Assembly: GCF_018905915.1 (NCBI RefSeq)
Contig: NZ_CP064782.1
Location: 186,001 to 250,000 of the forward strand
Source: Azospira inquinata
Lineage (GTDB): Bacteria; Pseudomonadota; Gammaproteobacteria; Burkholderiales; Rhodocyclaceae
Reading direction: 5' to 3'
DNA length: 64,000 nt
How positions within the stretch are numbered: position 1 is the stretch's first letter; each line of letters begins with the position of its first letter. Of this stretch, positions 8,939-17,458 are shown piece after piece. The notes below the pieces were generated by a model. That model ran no database searches, was not told the origin of the DNA, and saw only the letters and a list, made by a program, of their open reading frames with translations. Made by a program: the position numbers and the translations under genes.

Positions 8939-10048
8939 ATGCTCAGCTACCGCCACGCCTTTCACGCCGGCAACCACGCCGACGTGCTGAAACATCTGAT
9001 TCTGGTCCAACTGCTCCGCTATATGGTCCAGAAGGACAAGCCTTTTCTGGTGGTGGATACCCACGCTGGGGCGGGGGGCTATTCCCTGGAATCGGACTAT
9101 GCCACCAAGCTGGGGGAATTTGCCGGAGGCATCGGCCGCCTCTGGCAGCGCAAGGATCTACCGGAAGCGGTGGCCGCTTACGTAGATCTGGTGCGCCGCT
9201 TCAACCGTAACGACCGGCTGCGCTTTTACCCCGGCTCCCCCTGGATTTCCTGGCAACTGCTCCGGCCCCAGGACCGGATGCGGGTATTCGAATTGCACAG
9301 CACGGACAGCCCCCTGCTGGCCAAGACCCTGGCGGAGGGCAAGCAGCAGATCCAAATCACCGCCGGGGACGGCTTCGCCGGGCTGCGGGCAGCCCTGCCC
9401 CCTCCCTCCCGCCGGGGCCTGGTGCTCATTGACCCCTCCTATGAGCTGAAGAGCGATTACCACGACGTGGTTCAGGCGGTACAGGAAGGGCTGGTGCGCT
9501 TTGCCACCGGCACCTTTGCCATCTGGTATCCCCTGGTGGCCAAGGTGGAAGCCCACCGCCTGCCGGAAAAGCTGGCCCACCTGCCCGCCCACCGCTGGCT
9601 CAACGTCACCCTCTCGGTACACAAGCCCGCCAACGACGGCTTCGGCATGGCGGGGAGCGGCATGTTCATCGTCAATCCCCCCTACACCCTGGAAACCACC
9701 CTGCGGGAAACCCTGCCCTGGCTGACCCAGGCCCTGGCCCAGGACGACCACGCCCAATTCACCCTGGAAGGGGGCGAAAACCCCGTCCCCACGGCCCGCA
9801 AAGCCCGACCGGATGAATACAGTCTGGAAGCCACCCCGCCCCGCCAGGCCCCGGTGGGAGCCAAACCCGGCGCCCCCCGCCGCCCGCCCATTCACCCCTT
9901 TGCCTTTCCCGGCGCCAAAGCCGAGGAAGGCCGGGGCCCCAAGCGCCCCGCCGCCCCTGGCCGCAGCGGCGCCAAACCCGGCACGTCGGAGGCAAAACCC
10001 CGCCCCCGTTCCCAAGGTCCGGCGACCAACTCCCGGAAAAAGCCCTAG
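8939..10048 (+). CDS. rlmJ: 23S rRNA (adenine-N6)-methyltransferase RlmJ with extended basic tail
   Basis: A 369-residue protein. Residues 1 to about 280 match RlmJ, the S-adenosylmethionine enzyme that methylates A2030 of 23S rRNA: the start MLSYRHAFHAGNHADVLKH, VVDTHAGAGGY (SAM loop), and DPSY at 165-168 in place of the common DPPY catalytic motif. E. coli RlmJ is about 280 residues. Here about 85 extra residues at the C-terminus are Pro/Ala/Gly/Arg/Lys-rich and low complexity, which could add RNA affinity. The frame and codon use stay consistent through the tail, so it is probably translated. A heptamer repeat block starts about 125 bases downstream. Confidence 0.93.
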   Translation: MLSYRHAFHAGNHADVLKHLILVQLLRYMVQKDKPFLVVDTHAGAGGYSLESDYATKLGEFAGGIGRLWQRKDLPEAVAAYVDLVRRFNRNDRLRFYPGSPWISWQLLRPQDRMRVFELHSTDSPLLAKTLAEGKQQIQITAGDGFAGLRAALPPPSRRGLVLIDPSYELKSDYHDVVQAVQEGLVRFATGTFAIWYPLVAKVEAHRLPEKLAHLPAHRWLNVTLSVHKPANDGFGMAGSGMFIVNPPYTLETTLRETLPWLTQALAQDDHAQFTLEGGENPVPTARKARPDEYSLEATPPRQAPVGAKPGAPRRPPIHPFAFPGAKAEEGRGPKRPAAPGRSGAKPGTSEAKPRPRSQGPATNSRKKP

Positions 10049-10172
10049 GGAAAAGTCTTAAGCCAGACCCAGGGCGCGGAGGGGCCTCCTTGGGGGAATA
10101 GGTAGGGAAAGATCGACACGGGAAAGGAGGCCCCCAGCCTCTGAGGGCTCGCTAGGGCAAGCGCGGGCCGCG

Positions 10173-10226
10173 CCGTCTGCCGTCTGCCGTCTGCCGTCTG
10201 CCGTCTGCCGTCTGCCGTCTGCCGTC
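10173..10226. repeat. Tandem repeat (CCGTCTG)n, about 7.7 copies
   Basis: Seven perfect copies of CCGTCTG begin at 10173 and a partial copy ends at 10226. This is the first of three adjacent short-period arrays in the 603-bp gap between rlmJ and the next gene. No coding sequence is supported here; the apparent frames are artefacts of the repeat. Confidence 0.98.
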
Positions 10227-10230
10227 CCTG

Positions 10231-10254
10231 CGGCTCTGCGGCTCTGCGGCTCTG
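10231..10254. repeat. Tandem repeat (CGGCTCTG)3
   Basis: Three perfect copies of an 8-bp unit sit between the CCGTCTG and CCCGTTG arrays, four bases after the first array. In the TGC-first register the three array units read TGCCGTC, TGCGGCTC and TGCCCGT, so they look related by drift. Confidence 0.97.
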
Positions 10255-10258
10255 CGTG

Positions 10259-10402
10259 CCCGTTGCCCGTTGCCCGTTGCCCGTTGCCCGTTGCCCGTTG
10301 CCCGTTGCCCGTTGCCCGTTGCCCGTTGCCCGTTGCCCGTTGCCCGTTGCCCGTTGCCCGTTGCCCGTTGCCCGTTGCCCGTTGCCCGTTGCCCGTTGCC
10401 CG
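10259..10402. repeat. Tandem repeat (CCCGTTG)20, perfect heptamer array
   Basis: Twenty uninterrupted identical copies of CCCGTTG cover 10259-10398, plus a partial copy. The perfect identity suggests recent expansion by slipped-strand mispairing. The array lies about 250 bases upstream of the next start codon (10652). The remaining spacer, 10403-10651, holds no gene that I can support. Confidence 0.98.
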
Positions 10403-10651
10403 GCAAGGGTAGCTTGCTGCTTGTGCGCCGGAGATGTCTAGGATTATCGGGGCCTTGGCCCCATCAGCCCGCCCGGCCAGAAGCGCCACCCGGCCGTCGC
10501 CCCAGGTCTCTGCCTCAACCGAAGGACGCCTCCTCCGCCACCCACACCTCCGCCGCCCTTTCCCCCTGACGGCGATTATTCCTAGAGAGCTTGACCTGAC
10601 GGCAACCGTCACCTTCATCCTGGGGCTCCTTTCATGATTAAGGAGCCCACC

Positions 10652-11092
10652 ATGCCCCATCCCCACGCTCTTTCCGATGACCGTTTCCTCGCCGATTTCC
10701 TGGCCTGCCGTCTGCCGGCGGCGGGCTTTGACCACTGGAGCCACCTACGGGCGGCCTGGCTGCTGCTCCAGCGCCATCCCCTGGAAGAAGCCGTGGAACG
10801 GTGCTGTGACGGCATTGCCCGACTGGCCGCCCATCTGGGAGTGCCCGGCAAATACCACCGTACCTTGAGCGAAGCCCTGGTCCGCCTCATGGCGGCGGCC
10901 GGGGCCGTGGACCAGCCCTGGCCGGATTTTCTGGCGGCTAACCCGGACTTGGTGAACGACGCCCGAAGCCTGCTCAGCGGGTATTATTCGCCGGAAAGAC
11001 TGGCCGATCCCCTGGCCTCCAGCACCTTTCTTTCCCCCGATCTCGCGCCCCTGCCCCCATGCCACCCCCTTCCGTCCCCCCCGGCTCCCTGA
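10652..11092 (+). CDS. Conserved hypothetical protein upstream of a MerR regulator
   Basis: A 146-residue cytosolic protein. ATG 10652 has AAGGAG six bases upstream. An in-frame ATG at 10634 overlaps that site and is less likely. The DHWSHLRAAWLLL helix, the GVPGKYHRTLSEALV block and YYSPERLADPLA-FLSPDLAPLP recall a widespread uncharacterised all-helical family that I cannot name. No catalytic motif is certain, though several His residues recur. Its last 34 bases overlap the start of the MerR gene, so the two are probably translationally coupled and functionally linked. Confidence 0.75.
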   Translation: MPHPHALSDDRFLADFLACRLPAAGFDHWSHLRAAWLLLQRHPLEEAVERCCDGIARLAAHLGVPGKYHRTLSEALVRLMAAAGAVDQPWPDFLAANPDLVNDARSLLSGYYSPERLADPLASSTFLSPDLAPLPPCHPLPSPPAP

Positions 11093-11625
11093 CCCTGGGG
11101 CAACTGGCCCGCAGATCCGGCCTGGCCCGGGCATCCCTGCTCCATTACGAAGCCCTGAGCCTGCTCCTGCCAGCCTGTCGCAGCCCGGCCGGATACCGGC
11201 TCTACGGTTCCCGGGAAGTCGCCCGCCTGGATGCCATTCGGGATTTTCGGGAAGCGGGTCTGTCCCTCAAGGAAATCGCCGCCCTGCTCCAGGGCCAACT
11301 CCCCGCCCAAGGCCCGGCGGCCCTGCTGGAAGCCCGCCTTATCGCCCTGCGGGGCGACATCCAACACCTGCGCCATCAGCAACGCCAACTGGCCCGCCTC
11401 CTAGCCCAGCCGGAACTGCGCAGCGGCCGTCTGGCCCAGGGCACCGCCCCCTGGGTCGCCCTGCTGGGGGAAGCGGGCTTCAGCCCGGCGGACATGGACC
11501 AATGGCATCGGGACTTTGAACGGACCGCCCCCGCCGCCCACCAGGCCTTTCTGGCCGCCCTGGGTTTAAGTCCGGAGGACATTCAAAGCCTGCGGGAAAA
11601 ATCCCGGGAACCCCAAGGGGACTAG
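11059..11625 (+). CDS. MerR family transcriptional regulator
   Basis: A 188-residue regulator. The N-terminal winged helix (about residues 10-80) shows the MerR pattern: LTLGQLARRSGLARASLLHYEALSLL, then SPAGYRLYG and ARLDAIRDFREAGLSLKEI. A coiled-coil dimerisation helix follows at about 100-130. The C-terminus (about 135-185) has no Cys cluster of the metal sensors, so a small organic or stress ligand is more likely than a metal. It overlaps the preceding hypothetical gene by 34 bases. The target operator is not evident. Confidence 0.88.
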   Translation: MPPPSVPPGSLTLGQLARRSGLARASLLHYEALSLLLPACRSPAGYRLYGSREVARLDAIRDFREAGLSLKEIAALLQGQLPAQGPAALLEARLIALRGDIQHLRHQQRQLARLLAQPELRSGRLAQGTAPWVALLGEAGFSPADMDQWHRDFERTAPAAHQAFLAALGLSPEDIQSLREKSREPQGD

Positions 11626-12212
11626 ACAGCGCCGAAAAAAAGGGCGGAAAGGTCCCAGACTCGCCCCCTCGGCTCGTCCCTCCCCATGGCCTGCATGGGG
11701 AGCCATCCCCGCCCATGCTGGCCGGTCCCGGCCGCAGGGTCGCCCGTTTTCCCTGTCCCTCTGTAGTACCGAAATTCCTTCTCCCTCTCCCCGAAGCGAG
11801 ACAGCAAGCCGGGAGCAAGCCCCCCGTAACGGCGGAGCTAGGGAACGGTGGCTCCCCCACCATCCCCCGGTCTGTTGCATTCCCCCTGCATAGGGAGCCC
11901 CCTGGTCGCATTCGCCACACGCTTCTGGGGCAAAACCAACAATCGTTGTATTAAAAAATACATAACCGAATCACTGCCACGGGTAAGGCTTTTTAGGAGG
12001 TCAAACAATGGCTTGTTTACATTAGAAAATAATTATTTTCCCCAGGGCTGGCATTGTTAATGCAAAGGGCTATCCGCCAAACGTTATAGACGCAAAAAAA
12101 TAACGAGCCTGCCCCCACCTCCCTTTCCCTGTCCGGCCTAACGCCGATTCCAGGAGCGGAGAGCAAGGGGCGCCGGGAGTCTCCATCTTTCAACTTTGCA
12201 CGAGGAATCCCC
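11626..12212. other. Long leader region before the TonB receptor gene
   Basis: About 590 bases with no supported gene. The stretch from about 11930 to 12110 is markedly AT-rich. It contains TGTATT-N4-AATACA (11947-11962), a 16-bp perfect palindrome (12025-12040) and GCATT-N3-AATGC (12051-12063). I checked for the conserved elements of a cobalamin riboswitch and did not find them. The position fits the control region of the uptake operon. Confidence 0.55.
12025..12040. promoter_or_regulatory. Fur-like palindromic operator
   Basis: GAAAATAATTATTTTC is a perfect 16-bp palindrome in an AT-rich patch about 170 bases before the receptor start. It matches 10 of 13 positions of the Fur core GATAATnATTATC. 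Its placement ahead of an iron-type uptake operon supports a Fur site. The exact regulator is inferred. Confidence 0.5.
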
Positions 12213-14498
12213 ATGTACCCACCACGCCCGCCCCAACGCCTCCGCCCCCTCTGCCGCCTGATCGGCACCTGGTTGATGGGCGGTGGCGCCACCCTGGCCG
12301 CCCTGCCCGCACCGGCCGTGGAACTCCCCACCGTGGAAGTGGTGGGGGAAAAATTCCCCGGGGAATCCCTGGTGAGCAGCGCCAGCGACGGGGAAACGGT
12401 CTATCGCCTGAACCGGACCGGGATGGACCTCTACGGTAGCCTGGGGGGCACCAATCCCTATGCTGTCATCGACAATCTGCCCGGGGTCAATGCCCAGTCC
12501 CCGGACCCCTACGACATGGCCAATGTGCCCGGGGGCAACAAGGGCCTGCGCATCCGGGGGGAGGCCAGCGGCCACGGCAGCATCGGCACGGTGGATGGGC
12601 TGCCCCTCTCCGGCATCAATCCGGGACCGGGCTACCAATGGATGTTTGATGAAGAAAACATCGGGGCCGTCACCCTGAGCCAGGGGCCCATCGCCCCGGA
12701 CCGGTTTGCCTTTTTCACCACCGGCGGCGCCATGGATAGCGAAATTCGCGGTCCTTTAGCTACCTCCCACGTGGAAGCCAGCCAAGCCTTTGGCAGTAAC
12801 AATTTCACCCGTAGCTTCGTACGCGGGGACACGGGGCAACTGGGTGACGGCTCCGCCCTCTTTCTCTCCGCCTCCCGCACTTCCGCCGACAAATGGCGGG
12901 GCCCGGGCCAATCCCCCTCTTACCGGGACAATGTGGAGGCGGGCTGGAGCCGTCCCCTGGGAGACAAGGGTTTTATGAAGCTCACCTATGTCTATAACGA
13001 CATGAAGGGCGACAACTACCGGCCCCTCACCTACAACCAGGCCAAGGACCTGAACCAGTGGCGCAGCTACGACTACAGCTCCACTTCCAGCAACGTGGCC
13101 AGCCAGGCAGTGAATTACTACCAGTACAACCGGCAGGAATTCACCAACTGGGCCTTTATGGGGGAATTCTCCTACGCCCTCTCGGACAAGACCCAGCTGT
13201 CGGTGAAACCCTACTATCTGAACGAAAAGGGTCAGTACTTCGACGGCATGGCCAACGGCAAGGTGCGCAACTGGCTGATCGACCATGAGTGGTACGGCTT
13301 TACCGCGGAAGTGGCGACCAAGCTGGCGGATACGGGCCTGAAACTGGGCTACTGGTTTGAATCCTCCGATCCTCCCGGACCACCCACCGCCTGGAAGATG
13401 TACAACCCCACCGCCAGCGGCGGCCTGGGCACGGCCTCCTGGGCCATTCTGGCGGATACCACGCAACGCCACCTGTTCAACAGCGTCTATGCCCTGGCGG
13501 ACCACCAGTTCGGCCAGCTCAAGGTGGAAGCTGGGGCCCGCTACGTGCAGGAAACCCTGCCCGCCATCAACGAATACAACACCACGGGCATCGGCAATGT
13601 GTCCTACAGCACCGCCCTGTCCCAGTCCAAGGGCATCATCGCCAACCGCAGCGTGAGCAGCTTCGATATCGGGGAATTTCTCCCCTTCCTGGCCCTCACC
13701 TATCCCCTGCACCACAATCTGGACATGAAGGCCAGCCTGGGCCGCACCTACGGGGCCCCGGCCTTCGACGTCTGGCCGGTGTTCCAGCAAAACAGCGCCA
13801 CCTTCCTGGCCAAGGGACTCACCGCCGACAAGCTGTGGCGCAAACTCAAGGCGGAAACCGGGGACGCCCTGGATCTGGGCCTCAACTGGCACACGGACAA
13901 GGGCTACGTGGCCCCCACGGTGTTCTATTCTCGCAACCACGACAAAAACGTCACCTACGATCCGGGGGTGGGGGTGGCCTACGCCCAGAATGTGGGGGAC
14001 ACCCGGACTACCGGGGCCCAGGTGGCGTCCGGCTGGTCCCCCCGGCCCGACCTGGATCTTTTCGCTTCCACCACCTACACCCATACGGTGTTTCTCAAAG
14101 GCCTGCCCCTCCTGAACGGCAACACCCTGGACGTGGTGGGTAAGCAACTGCCCGACACCCCCCGCTGGCAGGCCAGCCTGGGGGGCACCTGGAAGACCCC
14201 CATGGCCAGCGGCCAGTTCAGCCTTTCCCCTGTGGTGCGCTATGTTGGCTCCCGCTACGGGGACACCCAGGGCACCCAGAAGGTGGATGGCTATTTCACC
14301 GCCGACCTCAGCGTGGGCTATCAGCAGAAACTGGGCCTGGGCAAGCTGAACGCCAGCCTGTCGGTACAGAACCTGTTCGACAAGCAATACATCGGCTTCA
14401 TCAACACCAGCTACTACCAGGCCACGTCGGGCACCAACGCCTACTACTATCCGGGTGCCCCCCGGACCGTGATGGCCAAGGTGGGTTATGACTTTTAA
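12213..14498 (+). CDS. TonB-dependent outer-membrane receptor (siderophore/metallophore type)
   Basis: A 761-residue outer-membrane receptor. The signal peptide ends near residue 35 and is followed at once by a TonB box-like PTVEVVGE. A plug domain (about 40-180) carries GLRIRGEASGHGSIGTVDGLPL, then a 22-strand-type barrel runs to the C-terminal aromatic residue (KVGYDF). It uses TonB energy to import a metal-ligand complex. The gene opens an operon with its own binding protein, permease and ATPase, and only 10 bases separate its stop from the next start. The ligand cannot be read from sequence; ferric siderophore, heme-like or another metallophore are all possible. Confidence 0.9.
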   Translation: MYPPRPPQRLRPLCRLIGTWLMGGGATLAALPAPAVELPTVEVVGEKFPGESLVSSASDGETVYRLNRTGMDLYGSLGGTNPYAVIDNLPGVNAQSPDPYDMANVPGGNKGLRIRGEASGHGSIGTVDGLPLSGINPGPGYQWMFDEENIGAVTLSQGPIAPDRFAFFTTGGAMDSEIRGPLATSHVEASQAFGSNNFTRSFVRGDTGQLGDGSALFLSASRTSADKWRGPGQSPSYRDNVEAGWSRPLGDKGFMKLTYVYNDMKGDNYRPLTYNQAKDLNQWRSYDYSSTSSNVASQAVNYYQYNRQEFTNWAFMGEFSYALSDKTQLSVKPYYLNEKGQYFDGMANGKVRNWLIDHEWYGFTAEVATKLADTGLKLGYWFESSDPPGPPTAWKMYNPTASGGLGTASWAILADTTQRHLFNSVYALADHQFGQLKVEAGARYVQETLPAINEYNTTGIGNVSYSTALSQSKGIIANRSVSSFDIGEFLPFLALTYPLHHNLDMKASLGRTYGAPAFDVWPVFQQNSATFLAKGLTADKLWRKLKAETGDALDLGLNWHTDKGYVAPTVFYSRNHDKNVTYDPGVGVAYAQNVGDTRTTGAQVASGWSPRPDLDLFASTTYTHTVFLKGLPLLNGNTLDVVGKQLPDTPRWQASLGGTWKTPMASGQFSLSPVVRYVGSRYGDTQGTQKVDGYFTADLSVGYQQKLGLGKLNASLSVQNLFDKQYIGFINTSYYQATSGTNAYYYPGAPRTVMAKVGYDF

Positions 14499-14508
14499 GG
14501 AGCCGGCC

Positions 14509-15561
14509 ATGAGACTCCCAACCCCAAAAAAAGCCTCTCCCTTGCGCCAGCTCCTGGCCGTCCTGGGCCTGGCCGCCAGCCTCCTGGGCACGACGGCCCA
14601 GGCCCGGGAAATCGTGGATATGGCGGGCCGCAAGGTGGTGGTGCCGGACCACATCCAGCGGGTCTATGGCTCCGCTCCGCCCCTCACCGTGCTGCTCCAT
14701 GCGGTGGCTCCGGACATGATGCTGGGCACCAATCTCACCGTGCCCCCGGAAGGCAAGCGTTACCTGCCCCCCAAGCTCTCCAGGCTGCCCGTTCTGGGCG
14801 GGGTGTACGGCATGGGCCAGGCGGTGAATCCGGAGGAACTGCTGGCCCTCAAGCCGGACATTGCCCTGGCCTGGAAGAGCCCCTTTGTGGATCAGGCCAT
14901 GGTGGAAGCCACCTTCGCAAAAATCCACGTGCCGGTGGTTTTCGTTTCCCTGGACACCCTGGCGGACTGGCCCGCCGCCCTGCGCTTTACCGGGCGGCTG
15001 TTGCACCGGCAGGCCAAGGCAGATGCCGTGGCCGACTACGTGGCTCGGGCCCAGGCCCGGGTCACCCGGGCCGTAGCCAATATTCCGCAAAAAGACCGGC
15101 TACGGGTCTATTACGCGGAAGGCCCGGACGGCTTATCCACGGACTGCAACAGTTCCTTCCACACGGAAGCCATTGCCCTGGCCGGAGGAGACAACGTCTA
15201 TCACTGTCGCCCCAAAACCCATATGGGTATGGAGAGCGTCAGCCTGGAGCAGGTGATCGCCTTCGATCCCCAGGTGATCCTGGTCCAGGACCGAAAGGCC
15301 CTCGCCGCCATTCGCCAGGACCCACGCTGGGCGGGCATCGGGGCGGTGCGGAACGGGCGGGTCTATGCCATTCCCCGGTGGCCCCACAACTGGGTGGACC
15401 GGCCCCCTTCCCTGATGCGGGCCCTGGGCATCCAATGGCTGGCCCATCTGTTCTACCCCCAGCGCTATCCCCTGGACCTGCCCCGGGAAACCCGCCATTT
15501 CTACCGTCTGGTGCTGGGGGTGGAATTGAGTGACGGGGATCTGGAAGCCCTTTTCCACTGA
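14509..15561 (+). CDS. Periplasmic metal-complex binding protein (FecB/BtuF-like)
   Basis: A 350-residue solute-binding protein of the COG0614 helical-backbone type. The start is ATG 14509, with AAGGAG overlapping the receptor stop; an in-frame ATG at 14488 lies inside the receptor gene. A signal peptide ends near TAQA (about residue 33). IVDMAGRKVVVPDHIQRV is the family's opening strand, and NPEELLALKPDIALA and FDPQVILVQDRKAL are the two lobe motifs. It passes the ligand from the receptor to the inner-membrane permease. Ligand specificity remains open: siderophore, cobalamin or nickel/cobalt chelate. Confidence 0.88.
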   Translation: MRLPTPKKASPLRQLLAVLGLAASLLGTTAQAREIVDMAGRKVVVPDHIQRVYGSAPPLTVLLHAVAPDMMLGTNLTVPPEGKRYLPPKLSRLPVLGGVYGMGQAVNPEELLALKPDIALAWKSPFVDQAMVEATFAKIHVPVVFVSLDTLADWPAALRFTGRLLHRQAKADAVADYVARAQARVTRAVANIPQKDRLRVYYAEGPDGLSTDCNSSFHTEAIALAGGDNVYHCRPKTHMGMESVSLEQVIAFDPQVILVQDRKALAAIRQDPRWAGIGAVRNGRVYAIPRWPHNWVDRPPSLMRALGIQWLAHLFYPQRYPLDLPRETRHFYRLVLGVELSDGDLEALFH

Positions 15562-15590
15562 TCCCCTGAGGATTTTCCCCTAATCCGCCC

Positions 15591-15616
15591 GCCGCCCGGT
15601 CTTGCCACCGGGCGGC
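15591..15616 (+). promoter_or_regulatory. Intra-operon hairpin between binding protein and permease genes
   Basis: GCCGCCCGGT (15591-15600) and its perfect complement (15607-15616) form a 10-bp GC-rich stem with a 6-base loop and no T run. Such hairpins often protect the 3' end of an upstream mRNA, raising binding-protein level relative to permease. That role is inference. Confidence 0.5.
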
Positions 15617-15628
15617 CTAAGGCCCCCC

Positions 15629-16645
15629 ATGCGCCCCCGCCCCGCCCTTCCCTTTCTCATCCTCCTGCCCCTCCTGGCCCTGAGCATGGCCGGGGCCCTG
15701 ACCCTGGGCCGTTATCCCCTGGCCCCGGGGGAGCTGGGCCATTACCTGCTGGCCGTGCTCCATCTGGCCCCCATGGACCCGGAGCGCTACGGGCTACTGA
15801 CCAACCTGATCGTGAACATCCGCCTGCCCCGGATTCTGGCGGCGGTGCTGGTGGGCGCCTCCCTGGCTTCCTCCGGCGCCGCCTTCCAGGCCGTCTTCCG
15901 CAATCCCCTGGTATCCCCCGGGCTACTGGGGGTCCTGGCCGGGGCGGCCTTCGGCGCCGCCCTGGGCATCGTCTTTTCCGGCCAGTGGTGGGTGGCCCAG
16001 GTGCTGTCTTTCCTCTGCGGGCTCCTGGCCGTGGGGGTGGGCCTGGGGGTGGCCCACCTGTTCGGCCGGGCTTCCCTGGTCATGCTGGTGCTGGGAGGGG
16101 TCATCAGCAGCGCCCTGTTTTCCTCCCTCCTGTCCCTGGTCAAGTATCTGGCCGATCCCTATAACCAGCTGCCCACCATCGTCTATTGGCTGATGGGCAG
16201 CCTGGCCATGGCCGACCTCCGCCAGGTGGCCTGGCTGGCCCCTCCCATGGTCCTGGCCATGGGCCTCCTGCTCCTCTGCGGGCGGGCCCTGGATGCCCTG
16301 TCCATGGGGGACGACGAAGCCCTGGCCCTGGGCGTGCCGGTGACGGCCATCCGGGCCACGGTCATTTTCGCCGCCACCCTGATCTCCGCCCTCACCGTCT
16401 CCCTGGCGGGCATCATCGGCTGGGTGGGGCTCATCATTCCCCACATCGCCCGGCTCATGGTGGGGCCCGGAAACGCCCGGCTGCTGCCGGTGAGCACCGT
16501 ACTGGGAGCCATCTTCCTGCTGGCCGCCGATGCCCTGTCCCGCAGCCTGAACACCACGGAAATCCCCATCGGCATCGTCACCGAACTCCTGGGCATTCCC
16601 TGTTTTCTCCTGGTGCTGCACCGGGTCCGGCGGGGCTGGGCATGA
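15629..16645 (+). CDS. FecCD-family ABC transporter permease
   Basis: A 338-residue inner-membrane permease with about nine to ten hydrophobic segments. The family motifs are present: RLPRILAAVLVGASLASSGAAFQ, NPLVSPGLLGVLAGAAFGAALG, GRALDALSMGDDEALALGV (the cytoplasmic coupling helix) and GWVGLIIPHIARLMVG. Start ATG 15629 is used because an in-frame TTG at 15602 falls in the hairpin. Its stop overlaps the ATPase start (ATGA at 16642-16645), so the two are coupled. It works as a homodimer with the ATPase to import the metal complex. Confidence 0.93.
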   Translation: MRPRPALPFLILLPLLALSMAGALTLGRYPLAPGELGHYLLAVLHLAPMDPERYGLLTNLIVNIRLPRILAAVLVGASLASSGAAFQAVFRNPLVSPGLLGVLAGAAFGAALGIVFSGQWWVAQVLSFLCGLLAVGVGLGVAHLFGRASLVMLVLGGVISSALFSSLLSLVKYLADPYNQLPTIVYWLMGSLAMADLRQVAWLAPPMVLAMGLLLLCGRALDALSMGDDEALALGVPVTAIRATVIFAATLISALTVSLAGIIGWVGLIIPHIARLMVGPGNARLLPVSTVLGAIFLLAADALSRSLNTTEIPIGIVTELLGIPCFLLVLHRVRRGWA

Positions 16646-17454
16646 GGGCCCCCATCCCGGCCAGCTCCGGGCTACAGGCCTACCGGCTCCACTATGCCTG
16701 GCGGGGCACTCCGGTATTGCGGGGGGTGAATCTGGCCCTAGCTCCCGGGGAAGTGGTCTCCCTCCTGGGGGCCAACGGGGCGGGCAAGAGCACCTTGCTA
16801 CGCCTGCTCCTGAGCCTGCTGTCCCCGTTGTCCGGCCTGGTCACCCTGGGAGATCGGCCCCTGGCCAGTTTTCGGCGCCGGGAACTGGCCAGGCACATCG
16901 CCTATGTGCCCCAGGTCCACGTCACCCCCTTTCCCTATCGGGTAGAGGAGGTGGTGCTCATGGGCCGCCTGCCCGCCAACGGGCTCCTGGGCAGCACCTC
17001 CGGCCCGGAGGATCGGGAACGGGCGGCCCGGGTGCTGGAACGGCTGGGCATCCTGGCCCTCAAGGACCGGGCCTATACGGAAATTTCCGGGGGGGAGCGC
17101 CAGCTCACCCTGATCGCCCGGGCCCTGATCCAGGAAGCCCCCATCCTGGTCCTGGATGAGCCGGTAAACGGCCTGGATTACGGCCACCAGATGAGCCTGC
17201 TGGACCATCTGCAAAGCCTGGCGGCGGAAGGCTACGCCATCCTCAAAACCACCCACCATCCGGAACACGCCCTCCTGGCTTCCACCCGGGTGGTGTTGCT
17301 GGAAGAGGGGCGCATCGCCGCCGACGGGCGTCCCAACGAAGTGGTCACCCCGGCCAGCATTCGCCGCCTTTACGGCGTCCAGGTAGCCGTCTTCCATTCC
17401 CCCCTGGGCCATACCGCTTTCTATCCCCTTTCCTCCGAATCTGCCCCGGACTAA
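16642..17454 (+). CDS. ABC transporter ATP-binding protein (FecE/BtuD-like)
   Basis: A 270-residue ATPase. Walker A GANGAGKST, the Q-loop at YVPQ, signature ISGGE, Walker B ILVLDEP and the switch His in KTTHHPEHA are all present. It overlaps the permease stop by four bases and powers import of the metal complex. The C-terminal PNEVVTPASIRRLYGVQV is typical of the iron-complex importer group. Only four bases separate its stop from the cytochrome gene, so transcription very likely continues. Confidence 0.94.
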   Translation: MRAPIPASSGLQAYRLHYAWRGTPVLRGVNLALAPGEVVSLLGANGAGKSTLLRLLLSLLSPLSGLVTLGDRPLASFRRRELARHIAYVPQVHVTPFPYRVEEVVLMGRLPANGLLGSTSGPEDRERAARVLERLGILALKDRAYTEISGGERQLTLIARALIQEAPILVLDEPVNGLDYGHQMSLLDHLQSLAAEGYAILKTTHHPEHALLASTRVVLLEEGRIAADGRPNEVVTPASIRRLYGVQVAVFHSPLGHTAFYPLSSESAPD

Positions 17455-17458
17455 GCCC

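Noticed and set aside
10173..10402. CRISPR array or repetitive protein gene
   Set aside because: The units are 7-8 bp with no spacers, and the frames that cross them only translate the repeat, for example ATGNGQR on the minus strand.
11626..12212. Cobalamin riboswitch ahead of the TonB receptor
   Set aside because: The conserved B12-box and core elements were not found on either strand.
12756..14654. 632-residue minus-strand frame
   Set aside because: Antisense to the TonB receptor; low-complexity Gly/Val/His composition with no motif.
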